NCBI GenBank assembly: GCA_029288475.1
Contig: JARIHA010000168.1
Coordinates: 1-54,391, forward strand
DNA: 54,391 bases
Direction: 5' to 3'
Origin: Candidatus Tayloriibacteriota bacterium
Lineage (GTDB): Bacteria; Patescibacteriota; Minisyncoccia; Phycocordibacterales; JARIHA01
This document shows positions 8,587-16,514 of this stretch, one piece after another; position 1 is the stretch's first letter; the number at the start of each line of letters is the position of its first letter. The notes below the pieces were generated by a model that saw only the letters and a list, made by a program, of their open reading frames with translations, was not told the origin of the DNA and did no database searches. Made by a program: the position numbers and the translations under genes.

Positions 8587-9009
8587 ATGAAACAGTACAT
8601 TGTAAACCTCACGAACCATCTCATTGGTAAGAACCGCTTCGACGAAATCTTTTACCGGATCGGAAATCCGGAAGGATTCGTCAAACACGTCAAAACCGAT
8701 CTTGAGGCCGGTGATATTCGAACAATGTCCTCCACCAAGCTTGGCGAGATCATGTGCTCGTTTGAAATCGGCGATGTTATAACTGGTCAAAAGGATCTCT
8801 TCAACGGCGTCCATTTCAGTGGCGACTGCGAAGAACTCCTGCGCGAACTGGTTTCGCTCTGTCTAGCTTATGCGATCAAGGATCGACTCAGCGAAGAGCG
8901 TCTTCCCGGTATTCCCAAATGGGAAGGCCGAATTCCTGGTTTCCAAGCTGGAGTCAGGAAGGTCATTGACCATCTGGTGGCACAGCGTGATCAGCGTAAC
9001 GTAAGATAG
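8587..9009 (+). CDS. Hypothetical protein in an autonomous cassette
   Basis: A 140-aa soluble protein that I do not recognise. It has no signal peptide or membrane segment; it is mixed alpha/beta by eye, with a conserved-looking CEELLRELVSLCLAYAIKD helix in the middle. It has its own consensus promoter, a structured leader, a good SD (GGAG, 6 nt before ATG) and its own terminator. It stands alone on the plus strand between minus-strand genes, which suggests a separately regulated or acquired unit. Confidence 0.75.
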   Translation: MKQYIVNLTNHLIGKNRFDEIFYRIGNPEGFVKHVKTDLEAGDIRTMSSTKLGEIMCSFEIGDVITGQKDLFNGVHFSGDCEELLRELVSLCLAYAIKDRLSEERLPGIPKWEGRIPGFQAGVRKVIDHLVAQRDQRNVR

Positions 9010-9030
9010 CTACGCAACAGCGAAATTTAG

Positions 9031-9062
9031 CCCCGACCCAACAATGGTGTTCGGGGTTTTTT
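9031..9062 (+). terminator. Terminator of the 140-aa gene
   Basis: ccccga (9031-9036) pairs with tcgggg (9051-9056), followed by a T run from 9057. It lies 21 nt past the stop codon. Confidence 0.8.
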
Positions 9063-9084
9063 ATTTAAATAAATTTTAGCTAAA

Positions 9085-9387
9085 TCAGTAGTCTCTTTTT
9101 CCTCTATATCGCCTAGCAATAAAACCAGCAAAGGATCTTTTCCTAGAGGGACTCCAACTTTTAATTGTGCGCTCGGCTTTACGTGGATTCCTACTCCAAA
9201 AAGCAGCAAGTGGTCTAAACCATACACCCCGACTGGTATACCCTCCTCCCCGGCCTTTCATATGCTCTCTCCAGCGAGTCCAAACAGGTCTTCGAGTCAT
9301 CCCAGTATAAACTTGTCTAGACCCGTCTAGCCGAGTACTCTCTCCAAGATATACTGTCCCAGGTTTAGGTTTGGTTTTCCAAAACAT
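9085..9387 (-). CDS. GIY-YIG domain protein
   Basis: A 100-aa single-domain GIY-YIG protein. The two strands appear as TVYLGES and VYTGMT, followed by R.WREHMKGRGG and the catalytic-type Glu in RKAERTIKSWS. The family cuts or nicks nucleic acid; stand-alone short forms resemble YhbQ and their role is poorly known. A TATAAT preceded by TGC lies 6 nt before the ATG. Confidence 0.8.
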   Translation of the reverse strand: MFWKTKPKPGTVYLGESTRLDGSRQVYTGMTRRPVWTRWREHMKGRGGGYTSRGVWFRPLAAFWSRNPRKAERTIKSWSPSRKRSFAGFIARRYRGKRDY

Positions 9388-9393
9388 ATATAA

Positions 9394-9399
9394 ATTATA
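9394..9399 (-). promoter_or_regulatory. -10 box (extended) of a probable leaderless promoter
   Basis: TGC-TATAAT on the minus strand, 6 nt before the ATG at 9387. Confidence 0.6.
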
Positions 9400-9470
9400 G
9401 CAGAGCTAAAATTTGTTGAGAAGACATTATTCGACTAGCTAACTCGCGGTTTGCAGTCATCATCCTAATT

Positions 9471-9499
9471 AAAAAAACCCATCTACACAGTAGATAGGC
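9471..9499 (-). terminator. Terminator of the T-box-controlled gene
   Basis: A gtagat/atctac stem (9481-9486 with 9490-9495, extended by CC/GG across a bulge) is followed on the minus strand by seven T (9471-9477). It starts about 27 nt after the stop at 9526. Confidence 0.75.
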
Positions 9500-9525
9500 T
9501 TATCGTAAACTTTGGCATTAGCAAT

Positions 9526-10317
9526 TCAGCCGCAGCCAATTGGATTATGCAGTACCGCGGCCCCGCATTTCAGAAAGCACCTGATCCTGCCTGTGGTGTG
9601 AATACAGACCAGGACGCCGTTGCTTGCCGCATGACGCCCAAGGACCGTGAACTCGGCGATGCTTTTGTTGATCGCCCTTTTAAGGAATCTTTCATCCAGT
9701 CCCCGCCTTGCGCAATACTCCTTCCTTTCGGGCGCCAGCTTTTTGATCAAAGGGTTGAAGAAATCATTCTGAAGGGACACCTCGGCCTTGAGCCTTTCTT
9801 CGCCTGCACGGACACCCGGAAGATAGTCGCTCATTTCCGTGGCAGAATAAAGTCCGCTGGGAAGATATTTTTGCGTCCTGGCCAGCATTTCTTTCATGAC
9901 CACCTTTGCTTCCGGAGCCTGAGTCTTGCCATAGGTTGCAAACAAGAAAGTAACGGAAGAGATCGCCATGACCGCTTTTACCTTTTCCATGAAAGCTATC
10001 TGCAAAGGAATGAGCTTGGGAACATCCGTCCCGCCTTCCTTTTCTTGCCCATCAAGACAAACAGGACAAACGACCTTCAATCCTTTTCCTTCACTGTGCA
10101 AAAGGGCTTGTCCGATATTGCTAAGCGCTTTTCTGCTTATGGACCAGAAGCCGGCAATTTCTACCAGCTGCCTGAGCTGTATTTCGATCTGCGCCAACCG
10201 AGCTCGATCAACCTGGGGATAATTGCTATCACCGCGAGCGATCGAACACATGATCCGCCTCCAGTTAAGACTGCTTCGCTGAAGCAACTCGATTTTTCCA
10301 ATTTGTGGGGTTTGCAT
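9526..10317 (-). CDS. Unknown protein under T-box control (possibly CDPS/HUP-like)
   Basis: A 263-aa protein of no family I can name with confidence. A hydrophobic strand followed by CPVC lies at residues 81-88 (KVVCPVCLDG), then a long helix and a second strand (VTFLFATYG), an order suggesting a Rossmann/HUP-type fold. Near the C-terminus, INKSIAEF and VLVCIH loosely recall the YxxxE and CYH elements of tRNA-dependent cyclodipeptide synthases, but both expected tyrosines are absent (Lys and Ile instead), so catalysis of that type is doubtful. Transcription is governed by a T-box riboswitch immediately upstream, so expression should rise when a specific tRNA is uncharged. No SD precedes the ATG. 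An antisense ORF on the plus strand is judged a shadow. Confidence 0.7.
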   Translation of the reverse strand: MQTPQIGKIELLQRSSLNWRRIMCSIARGDSNYPQVDRARLAQIEIQLRQLVEIAGFWSISRKALSNIGQALLHSEGKGLKVVCPVCLDGQEKEGGTDVPKLIPLQIAFMEKVKAVMAISSVTFLFATYGKTQAPEAKVVMKEMLARTQKYLPSGLYSATEMSDYLPGVRAGEERLKAEVSLQNDFFNPLIKKLAPERKEYCARRGLDERFLKRAINKSIAEFTVLGRHAASNGVLVCIHTTGRIRCFLKCGAAVLHNPIGCG

Positions 10318-10324
10318 AGTCGTT

Positions 10325-10351
10325 TTAAAAGAACAATTTCACAGCGGGCAT
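10325..10351 (-). CDS. Possible 8-codon upstream ORF
   Basis: ATG...TAA encoding MPAVKLFF, located after the T-box terminator and ending 7 nt before the main ATG. The main ORF has no SD, so reinitiation after this uORF is conceivable. No SD precedes the uORF either. Weakly supported. Confidence 0.2.
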   Translation of the reverse strand: MPAVKLFF

Positions 10352-10367
10352 TTGATGTTGAAGTAAC

Positions 10368-10652
10368 AAAAAATCCCGCCCTTATTACATAATGATTACA
10401 TTACGCAATAAGGGCGGGATTCTTGAAGAATTCGCGGTGCCACCTTACTTAAAACAAAAACACCTATGGAGGTGCTTTGTTCCACTCATCGACTCCAGCC
10501 TTGCGGCCGACATCGAGTATCCCATGGTTACGGAGGAAACCGGATCTCCACTGACGCAGAGATCATCCTGTTGCTAAGCAACTATGCAGGCCCAATCCCC
10601 AAACAGCTAAGCCGCGGGGACCTGTATATGGATTTTGTAGCTGTGAAGTACT
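10368..10652 (-). ncRNA. T-box riboswitch leader
   Basis: The minus strand carries the T-box element AAGGUGGCACCGCG (10433-10446). It is followed by a 15-bp perfect terminator stem (10407-10421 with 10372-10386) and six U. UAAGG at the T-box can pair with CCUUA in the 5' arm of the terminator to form the competing antiterminator. Upstream lie a GUUGC/GCAAC hairpin, an AUCUCU/GGAGAU hairpin and a GGCC-GCAA-GGCU stem resembling stem III. The UGGC of the T-box would pair with the 3' GCCA of a tRNA with discriminator G. I could not assign stem I or the specifier codon safely. T-boxes are best known from Firmicutes, so this is an unusual host. Confidence 0.88.
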
Positions 10653-10658
10653 AAGATA

Positions 10659-10687
10659 ACTTTATGCCTTAGGGTGGGGAAAGTCAA
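10659..10687 (-). promoter_or_regulatory. Promoter of the T-box transcript
   Basis: TTGACT (10682-10687), 17-bp spacer, TAAAGT (10659-10664) on the minus strand. The predicted start near 10652 gives a leader of about 335 nt before the ATG at 10317. Confidence 0.6.
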
Positions 10688-10702
10688 GGCTACTATGTCT
10701 AC

Positions 10703-11044
10703 TTAATTGATATGTTTATGTTGTCGTGGAGTCCAAGCGGGAGTGCATGACATGAGCATGGTTAGATTACCTTCCCAACATATCTTTTCTCCCGGCTCGA
10801 TCAAGACAGCATCTCCTTTTTCAAGCTTAACTTCCTTATCATCAATAAAAACATTGCCCGCGCCTTCCATAACAAAAGCGATCTCTTTGCATTCTTCATT
10901 CATAACACATCCTTTATCCGGATAACGCCCGTTCACAACCACGACTGCAATATTGATAGCCGAATCATTCAGAGGATATTCAAATGCGACGCAAGCATCA
11001 CTATTTTTAAATTCATTCGCCTGGCCTTTAGGAATTAGTTTCAT
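10703..11044 (-). CDS. Cupin-domain protein
   Basis: A 113-aa single cupin barrel: EEIAFVMEGAGNVFIDDKEVKLEKGDAVLIEPGE-type spacing (residues ~52-88) is the cupin motif 1/turn region, although the metal-binding histidines of motif 1 are not evident. Function is unknown; small cupins include isomerases and ligand-binding proteins. It lies 20 nt downstream of the YdcF-type gene on the same strand. Confidence 0.78.
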   Translation of the reverse strand: MKLIPKGQANEFKNSDACVAFEYPLNDSAINIAVVVVNGRYPDKGCVMNEECKEIAFVMEGAGNVFIDDKEVKLEKGDAVLIEPGEKICWEGNLTMLMSCTPAWTPRQHKHIN

Positions 11045-11064
11045 AAGATTTTAAATATTAACTT

Positions 11065-11715
11065 CTAAATCATCCTCTGAGTATACCCTTTCTTGATCAG
11101 ATATTCATAAGCCTCCAAGACATCTCCCGGTATCTCCTGCTGTATCTGAAATCCTTTTTTTGGATATTCTCTGATACGCTGAAGATCGCCAACAAGAAAA
11201 TTAATTACGGTATCTTTACTTATAAATTCATTTGGATAATCTTGAAATGATATCAGGGGTGACGCCATGATAAGTTCTGTATCTGGCAGCCAAATCTTGC
11301 CCGTGGCATATGCCCTTCGTTCTGCATAAGGCTTCTGCACGACGATAAGAGTCTTAGGATTTATGCTATTTGCTTTGAGTTTATCAATTGCAAATTGATA
11401 ATTTTCGCCAGTATTCTGAGATTTATTTTCGATAATGATGGATTCTCTAGCAACTCCTTTTTTAAAAGCAATGTCGGCAAAAACTTCAGCTTCAGTGGTT
11501 CCTATGAACCTTTCTCTTCCTTTAACATGATCATGTATTGACCCTGAACCAGCACAAATAAGCATTGGTGCCCAGCCATCAAGGCAAAGCTGCGCAGCGT
11601 ATTCAGCCACGCGTGTATCGCGGTTACCCAAAACAAGAATAGCATCAGATTTCTTGAGGTTCTGATTCATATGTCCATAATCCCATATTTTTTGCGCTGC
11701 AGCTTCTGTGGTCAT
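11065..11715 (-). CDS. YdcF/DUF218 (ElyC/SanA) family protein
   Basis: A 216-aa DUF218 protein: AILVLGNRDTRVAEYAAQLCLDG, then GTTEAEVFADIAFKKGV with ENKSQNTGENYQFA (residues ~100-130), the family's conserved core. ElyC/SanA members affect cell-envelope metabolism, but this copy has no N-terminal membrane anchor and resembles the soluble YdcF form, which binds nucleotide-type ligands. Neighbouring cupins suggest a small operon. Confidence 0.85.
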   Translation of the reverse strand: MTTEAAAQKIWDYGHMNQNLKKSDAILVLGNRDTRVAEYAAQLCLDGWAPMLICAGSGSIHDHVKGRERFIGTTEAEVFADIAFKKGVARESIIIENKSQNTGENYQFAIDKLKANSINPKTLIVVQKPYAERRAYATGKIWLPDTELIMASPLISFQDYPNEFISKDTVINFLVGDLQRIREYPKKGFQIQQEIPGDVLEAYEYLIKKGYTQRMI

Positions 11716-11748
11716 TTATATTTTTTAATATTAATTCAACCGTAACTC

Positions 11749-12042
11749 TTACGAATCACCTTTTATTTCTTCACCGACAATCCAATCACAGCCCTCGGGA
11801 CCAACAAGAGCAGAGTGCTTGACCCCAACAGGAACATCAAATCTTTCTCCGACATTAACGGTATTCTTTATACCTCCCGAAAAAGTCACCGATCCTCTCG
11901 TCACAAATATTGAGACCTTGCCTTTATGAGCATGCTCTGGGTACTTCGTATTAGGTTTGTCGCTCCAGGAGTACACACGCACAAAACCTTCTTGTTTAAG
12001 CTGAGTTTCTAGAGATTGTGGATCAATGTTCACTCGTTTCAT
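11749..12042 (-). CDS. Small cupin-domain protein
   Basis: A 97-aa cupin: YPEHAHKGKVSIFVTRGSVTFSGG (HxH-type metal ligands around residues 37-39) and ERFDVPVGVKHSALVGPEG (second motif with His). The preserved histidines suggest metal binding, unlike the other cupin at 10703. Likely co-transcribed with the YdcF-type gene 33 nt downstream. Substrate unknown. Confidence 0.8.
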   Translation of the reverse strand: MKRVNIDPQSLETQLKQEGFVRVYSWSDKPNTKYPEHAHKGKVSIFVTRGSVTFSGGIKNTVNVGERFDVPVGVKHSALVGPEGCDWIVGEEIKGDS

Positions 12043-12065
12043 ATTTTTACCATTGCCATGAAATT

Positions 12066-15000
12066 TTAATGCCTGTTCATCACTCCGCGTGTAATTGGGC
12101 CAAAATAGCCTGAGGCTGGCGTAATGTGATTGGCTTTCTGAAACCTGATCAGGCTAGCGCGTGTCAAAACACCAAAATTAGTCGTTTCATTCCCCGGCGA
12201 TCCAGGACCGGTTTTGACGATACTAAACCCATGAGTGTTGAGATACTTCTGCAAAGACTGGACATCAATCCCTACGGAACCAGCAAGAAGGTTACGGGTA
12301 AATACAAAAGTATTTACTGGAGTAGTATTTACTAGAGTTGGTTGAGTTTTTACAGAAGGTGCTGGTGCAGTAGTAATCTGCTTAGGCGGCAATACCGGAT
12401 AGAATACAAAACCTGATCCACTGCCCACCGGTGGGCCATTTGATGGAGGAGGTGAATGTGTCTCAGGGGTTGAATGTATCTCGGGAAATGTCCAATTCAC
12501 ATTACCGCCTCCATCCACGCAGCCATTGGTACACACAACCGGAGAAACAGCGGCATTGGTAGCTCCAGCAACAGAGAGGAAAGATACCGACACGGAGCCT
12601 TGCGGGTTGAGTGTATAGCCGGAAACTGGAGTAAACTTGCTTACCTGGTACAGTGAAGTATCGAGTGCAAACACATTACCTGCCCTACCTGTTGCCACCC
12701 CAACGAGTTGAGTGAATTGACCGTCACCTGAACCATTTTCCCCGAATTTTCCAAGATAAGCTCCCTCCGTACTAAACATTTGCGCAATATTACTACTGAC
12801 ATTTCCCACATATACCGTATCGGAAGAATCTATAGAAATACTACTTGGTGTATTAAACTGACCTTCACCCGCTCCTCCCATTCCAGCCCTGCAACTAGAC
12901 GTACAGACTTCCAAATGAGCGACGCCGTCACTTACCCCCCAACCCCACATCAAAATAAAGTTACCATTCTTATCGAATTTTTGAACACGGTGATTGTACG
13001 TATCAGGCACATATACGTTGCCATGAGAATCTGTTGCAAGATTCATTGCCACATAACTATCTGAAAATTCACCGGCACCATCGCCTATTCCGCCACCTTG
13101 GCAACTTGACGTGCAAATTTGAAATTCGCCCGATCCATCTCTTACCCCCCAACCCCACATCAAAATAAAGTGGCCATCCTTATCGAATTTTTGAATACGG
13201 TGATTGTACGTATCTTCTACATATATATTTTGAGAAGAATCCATGATTATGCCTGTAGGATTCTCAAATTGATTTTCAGCAGTTCCTTCACTACCCCATG
13301 CAGTAACAAAATTCTTAGAAGAATCGAATTTAACAATACGATTGTTGTAACTATCAGATACATAGATATTGCCCGAAGGATCAATAACTTCACCATGCGA
13401 GCACCATATTTGTTCATAGTCATCCGAACCTGGTGACGGAGTCTCTCCAATAAACGTACCGCTTGAATCAAATTCCTGAATGCGGTTTGTTGCACCAGTC
13501 TGACCGCAATCAGCAACATATACGTTTCCGCCAGAGTCAGTAGAAACTGACGTGGGGTTTGAGAATTTTCCTGAAGGAGCTGCGGTATACAATGCACCAA
13601 ACGAATGCAGCGGCGTTCCACTGGAAGAAAGCTTTGCTACTCTGCTATGTTCAGAATCGGTCACATAGATATTGCCGGAAGAGTCGAGAGCTAGGTGAGT
13701 TGGATTATAAAAAGGAGAGTCACTGTCGCCAAAATGTGCGAGAACACTGCCGCCGGAATCAAGCTTATAGACTTGTTCATCGTTCTCATTAATAACATAA
13801 ATATTTCCGGAGTGATCAACAGTCAGACCAAGAGGAAACGTGAAATCAGTATAGGTAAAACTTGCCAACTGACTGCCGTCTGGCGCAAGCTTGACGATGC
13901 GATCGTTATCACGATCAGAGACATAGATATTGCCAGAGGAATCGAGAGCGACACCTTCTGGGCGACTTAATGTATTACTATCTGTAAATACGTCGATAAC
14001 GCTACCGGCTGGATCCATTTTGACAATGCGGTTATTAAATTGGTCTGAAACGTACATATTACCCGACATATCAAGAGCAATGTCATTAAGACGACTGAAA
14101 GCTAGAGGCGCAGTAAAGCTTGCCAACTGACTGCCGTCTGGCGCAAGCTTGAGGACACGATCATTATCTTGATCTGAAATATACATATTACCTGAAGGAT
14201 CCAGAGTTACAGAAAACGGAGAACTCATGGGAGAATCAGGATTAGTAAATATAGACACAACAGCGCCGGCAGAATTGAGTTTGACGATACGATTACCATT
14301 TGTATCTGCCACATAGATATTGCCCGAAGTATCAACGGCGACACCATTTGGCCTAGGCGTAACATCACTGGTAAAAAATTCTCCCCACTTACGATTGAAC
14401 GCAGGAGACGTAACGGATGGTTGCCGAATGGTCAGCAAATTGCCGGCAGTACCATTGAGAGACAACGTTCCTGTAATTGTCTGTGTCCCGAGATTAAAAT
14501 ATAACGTGTCAGCAGAACTAACAGACTTGGTCAGATTATAAAATGTTGTTGAACCAGAGACGACTTGGTTCGCACCGGAAAGATTGAGGGTACCACTACT
14601 TGCAACAAAAGTGCCTTCATTAGTGAAGTTACCTGTTACCGTCAATGTATGACCATTTAGATTAAGCGTACCGCCCGAAAAAATATGCACCGTATGAATA
14701 GATTGATTGGCAGTAAGAGTGACGTAATTCTGGATTTCCGCATCATTAGTTGCGCCGGGATAATCTATACCCTCCCTACTCCTTATAGCGTCGTAGCTCG
14801 CTAGCTGATTGCCAGAAGAGTCAAGCTTGACTACACGATAGTTATTGTAATCACCCACGTAAATACCGGAAGAATCCACTGCCACAGCTTGAGGAGCGGA
14901 AAACGCAGTCGTCGAATCAGTAAACGTATCAAGTACTGTACCGGTAGAATCCAGCTTAACGATGCGGTTGTTATTACGATCGGCGACATACATATTGCCA

Positions 15001-15722
15001 AGAGTATCGAGAGAGATGCCGGTAGGAAAATAAAAGGCCGAACCTGTATCAGTAAAAGTATCTAACACATTTCCATCAGGATCCAATTTAACAATGCGAT
15101 TATTGCCGCTGTCTGCGATATAGATATTTCCAGACGTATCAAGTGTCACTCCAGAAGGTGAGGACAAAGAATCCCCAGCAGTAAAGACGGCGAGTTCGGT
15201 ACCCGTTGGACCGAGCTTGATCACATTATTACGTCCAGAATCAACCACATAGATATTTCCCGAGATATCCACCGCGACACCAGCCGGCGTGTTAAAAGAA
15301 TCAGAGAATTCCGAAACAGTACTGCCGCTTGAATTGAACTTAACAACAAGATTATTGGAGGTATCCGTCACGTAAATATTGCCCGTAGAATCAAGCGTTA
15401 TGCCTGAGGGCACATCAAACGCGGTATCTGTATCCAGAATGACGTCGGTTACCTTACCTGTAGAATCGAGCTTTACGACACGATGGTTCCCTGGATCAAC
15501 CGCATAAGTATTACCCGAAGAATCTCGAGCTACTCCAGTAAGACCATTAAAACCCGTAGCACCCCACGTAGCGCCGTCATTCCAATTGCCATCGCGAACA
15601 GTTGCGAACGTGTCAGCAAAGACGTGACTAAAAAGAAATACTCCGAGCAAAAGAATGAGGGCAAAGGAAATTTTTGCCGCATGTTTTTTGTACTTTGAAA
15701 AGATGCGACTGTTGAAAAACAT
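12066..15722 (-). CDS. Secreted NHL-repeat protein with peptidoglycan-binding domain
   Basis: A ~1218-aa exported protein. I start it at the ATG at 15722 (MFFNSRIF); an in-frame ATG exists at 15743. An N-terminal signal peptide ends near SHVFA. It is followed by many NHL-type repeats of the form VAVDSSGNIYVADxxNNRIVKLDSSG, which build beta-propellers. About residues 335-455 are a beta-helix-like stretch (HTLTVTGNFTNEGTFVASSG) that interrupts the propellers. The last ~75 residues are a PG_binding_1 domain (VDVQSLQKYLN-type start, FGPITRGVM end). This fits a cell-surface or wall-attached adhesin or scaffold. It is divergent to the polysaccharide exporter operon. Confidence 0.88.
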   Translation of the reverse strand: MFFNSRIFSKYKKHAAKISFALILLLGVFLFSHVFADTFATVRDGNWNDGATWGATGFNGLTGVARDSSGNTYAVDPGNHRVVKLDSTGKVTDVILDTDTAFDVPSGITLDSTGNIYVTDTSNNLVVKFNSSGSTVSEFSDSFNTPAGVAVDISGNIYVVDSGRNNVIKLGPTGTELAVFTAGDSLSSPSGVTLDTSGNIYIADSGNNRIVKLDPDGNVLDTFTDTGSAFYFPTGISLDTLGNMYVADRNNNRIVKLDSTGTVLDTFTDSTTAFSAPQAVAVDSSGIYVGDYNNYRVVKLDSSGNQLASYDAIRSREGIDYPGATNDAEIQNYVTLTANQSIHTVHIFSGGTLNLNGHTLTVTGNFTNEGTFVASSGTLNLSGANQVVSGSTTFYNLTKSVSSADTLYFNLGTQTITGTLSLNGTAGNLLTIRQPSVTSPAFNRKWGEFFTSDVTPRPNGVAVDTSGNIYVADTNGNRIVKLNSAGAVVSIFTNPDSPMSSPFSVTLDPSGNMYISDQDNDRVLKLAPDGSQLASFTAPLAFSRLNDIALDMSGNMYVSDQFNNRIVKMDPAGSVIDVFTDSNTLSRPEGVALDSSGNIYVSDRDNDRIVKLAPDGSQLASFTYTDFTFPLGLTVDHSGNIYVINENDEQVYKLDSGGSVLAHFGDSDSPFYNPTHLALDSSGNIYVTDSEHSRVAKLSSSGTPLHSFGALYTAAPSGKFSNPTSVSTDSGGNVYVADCGQTGATNRIQEFDSSGTFIGETPSPGSDDYEQIWCSHGEVIDPSGNIYVSDSYNNRIVKFDSSKNFVTAWGSEGTAENQFENPTGIIMDSSQNIYVEDTYNHRIQKFDKDGHFILMWGWGVRDGSGEFQICTSSCQGGGIGDGAGEFSDSYVAMNLATDSHGNVYVPDTYNHRVQKFDKNGNFILMWGWGVSDGVAHLEVCTSSCRAGMGGAGEGQFNTPSSISIDSSDTVYVGNVSSNIAQMFSTEGAYLGKFGENGSGDGQFTQLVGVATGRAGNVFALDTSLYQVSKFTPVSGYTLNPQGSVSVSFLSVAGATNAAVSPVVCTNGCVDGGGNVNWTFPEIHSTPETHSPPPSNGPPVGSGSGFVFYPVLPPKQITTAPAPSVKTQPTLVNTTPVNTFVFTRNLLAGSVGIDVQSLQKYLNTHGFSIVKTGPGSPGNETTNFGVLTRASLIRFQKANHITPASGYFGPITRGVMNRH
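12931..13214. repeat. Internal 210-bp tandem duplication in the NHL gene
   Basis: The stretch at 12931-13004 recurs at 13141-13214 with only a few changes (exact offset 210 nt = 70 codons). It corresponds to duplicated long NHL units with a CTSSCQGG/CTSSCRAG insertion carrying a Cys pair. A second near-identical block occurs at about 13861 and 14119 (offset 258). These are signs of recent repeat expansion. Confidence 0.8.
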
Positions 15723-15748
15723 AATGTGAATATATTCTACCATAGATG

Positions 15749-15754
15749 TATAAT
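15749..15754 (+). promoter_or_regulatory. -10 box of a probable leaderless promoter
   Basis: TATAAT on the plus strand, 7 nt before the ATG at 15762. It overlaps an earlier in-frame ATG at 15753, arguing against that start. Confidence 0.5.
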
Positions 15755-15761
15755 GGCAAAC

Positions 15762-16514
15762 ATGGATATGTTGTTAAATGTGAGTTGGCAAATAGCGCGA
15801 GCGGAATTTAAGTTGAAGAATGAAGGCAGTTACCTAGGACTTGTGTGGTATCTCTTGAATCCTGTCTTGCTCTTTACCCTTCTTTTCTTTATATTTCTTG
15901 ATCGCTTAGGAAGTTCCATCCCCGACTACGCTCCGTATTTATTCCTCGGCATAATCATGTTCAATTTCTTTCAATCTTCTACCCTCGAATCAGGTAAAAC
16001 TTTCATCAAAGAAAATAATTACCTTATCAAGTCGATCAACTTCCCCCGCCAGGCACTCATCATCGCCATCGTACTAAAAAATTTACTTTCTCATTTGTTT
16101 GAAGTTTTGCTTTTTGCAATACTACTCTTATACTTTCATCTGAACTTGGCAAATCTTCTGTATTACTTGATTATCATGGTGCCATTCTGTCTATTTATTT
16201 TTGGTTTCTGTCTCGCGCTTTCTTCCCTTACGGTTTTCTTTGCCGATCTCGGCAACATATGGAACTTCGCCGTTCGAATATTGTGGTTTGGCACACCAAT
16301 CCTTTACGCGGTAAATGAACGATCAACATTACTCTATATAAATCTCTTCAATCCGTTATATTATTTTATAACTTTAACCAGAGAACTAGTCATATACGGA
16401 CACAGTCCAAGCGTATCATTGATTCTCGGGACTATCTTCTGGAGCCTGGCATTCTTACTCCTTGGCACATGGATCTTTGCCACTCTAAACAAAAAAATCC
16501 CTGAACTTATATGA
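15762..16514 (+). CDS. ABC-2 polysaccharide export permease
   Basis: A ~250-aa integral membrane protein with six hydrophobic helices, of the Wzm/TagG type of ABC-2 transporters. The N-terminal amphipathic segment ends in EGSYLGLVWYLLNPVLLF, and FFADLGNIWNFAVRILWFGTPILY near residue 170 is characteristic. It forms the membrane channel for export of a lipid-linked or surface polysaccharide with the ATPase encoded next (4-nt overlap). In-frame ATGs also exist at 15726 and 15753; 15762 is chosen from the TATAAT spacing. Confidence 0.88.
   Translation: MDMLLNVSWQIARAEFKLKNEGSYLGLVWYLLNPVLLFTLLFFIFLDRLGSSIPDYAPYLFLGIIMFNFFQSSTLESGKTFIKENNYLIKSINFPRQALIIAIVLKNLLSHLFEVLLFAILLLYFHLNLANLLYYLIIMVPFCLFIFGFCLALSSLTVFFADLGNIWNFAVRILWFGTPILYAVNERSTLLYINLFNPLYYFITLTRELVIYGHSPSVSLILGTIFWSLAFLLLGTWIFATLNKKIPELI

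Noticed and set aside
9547..10392. 281-aa plus-strand ORF opposite the T-box gene
   Set aside because: It runs through the T-box terminator and has low-complexity, non-family sequence; the minus-strand gene has a promoter, riboswitch and terminator in order.
10440..10690. RNase P RNA-like core (ggggaaagtc) near the T-box leader
   Set aside because: The other conserved RNase P blocks are absent, and the T-box/terminator arrangement explains the sequence on the opposite strand.
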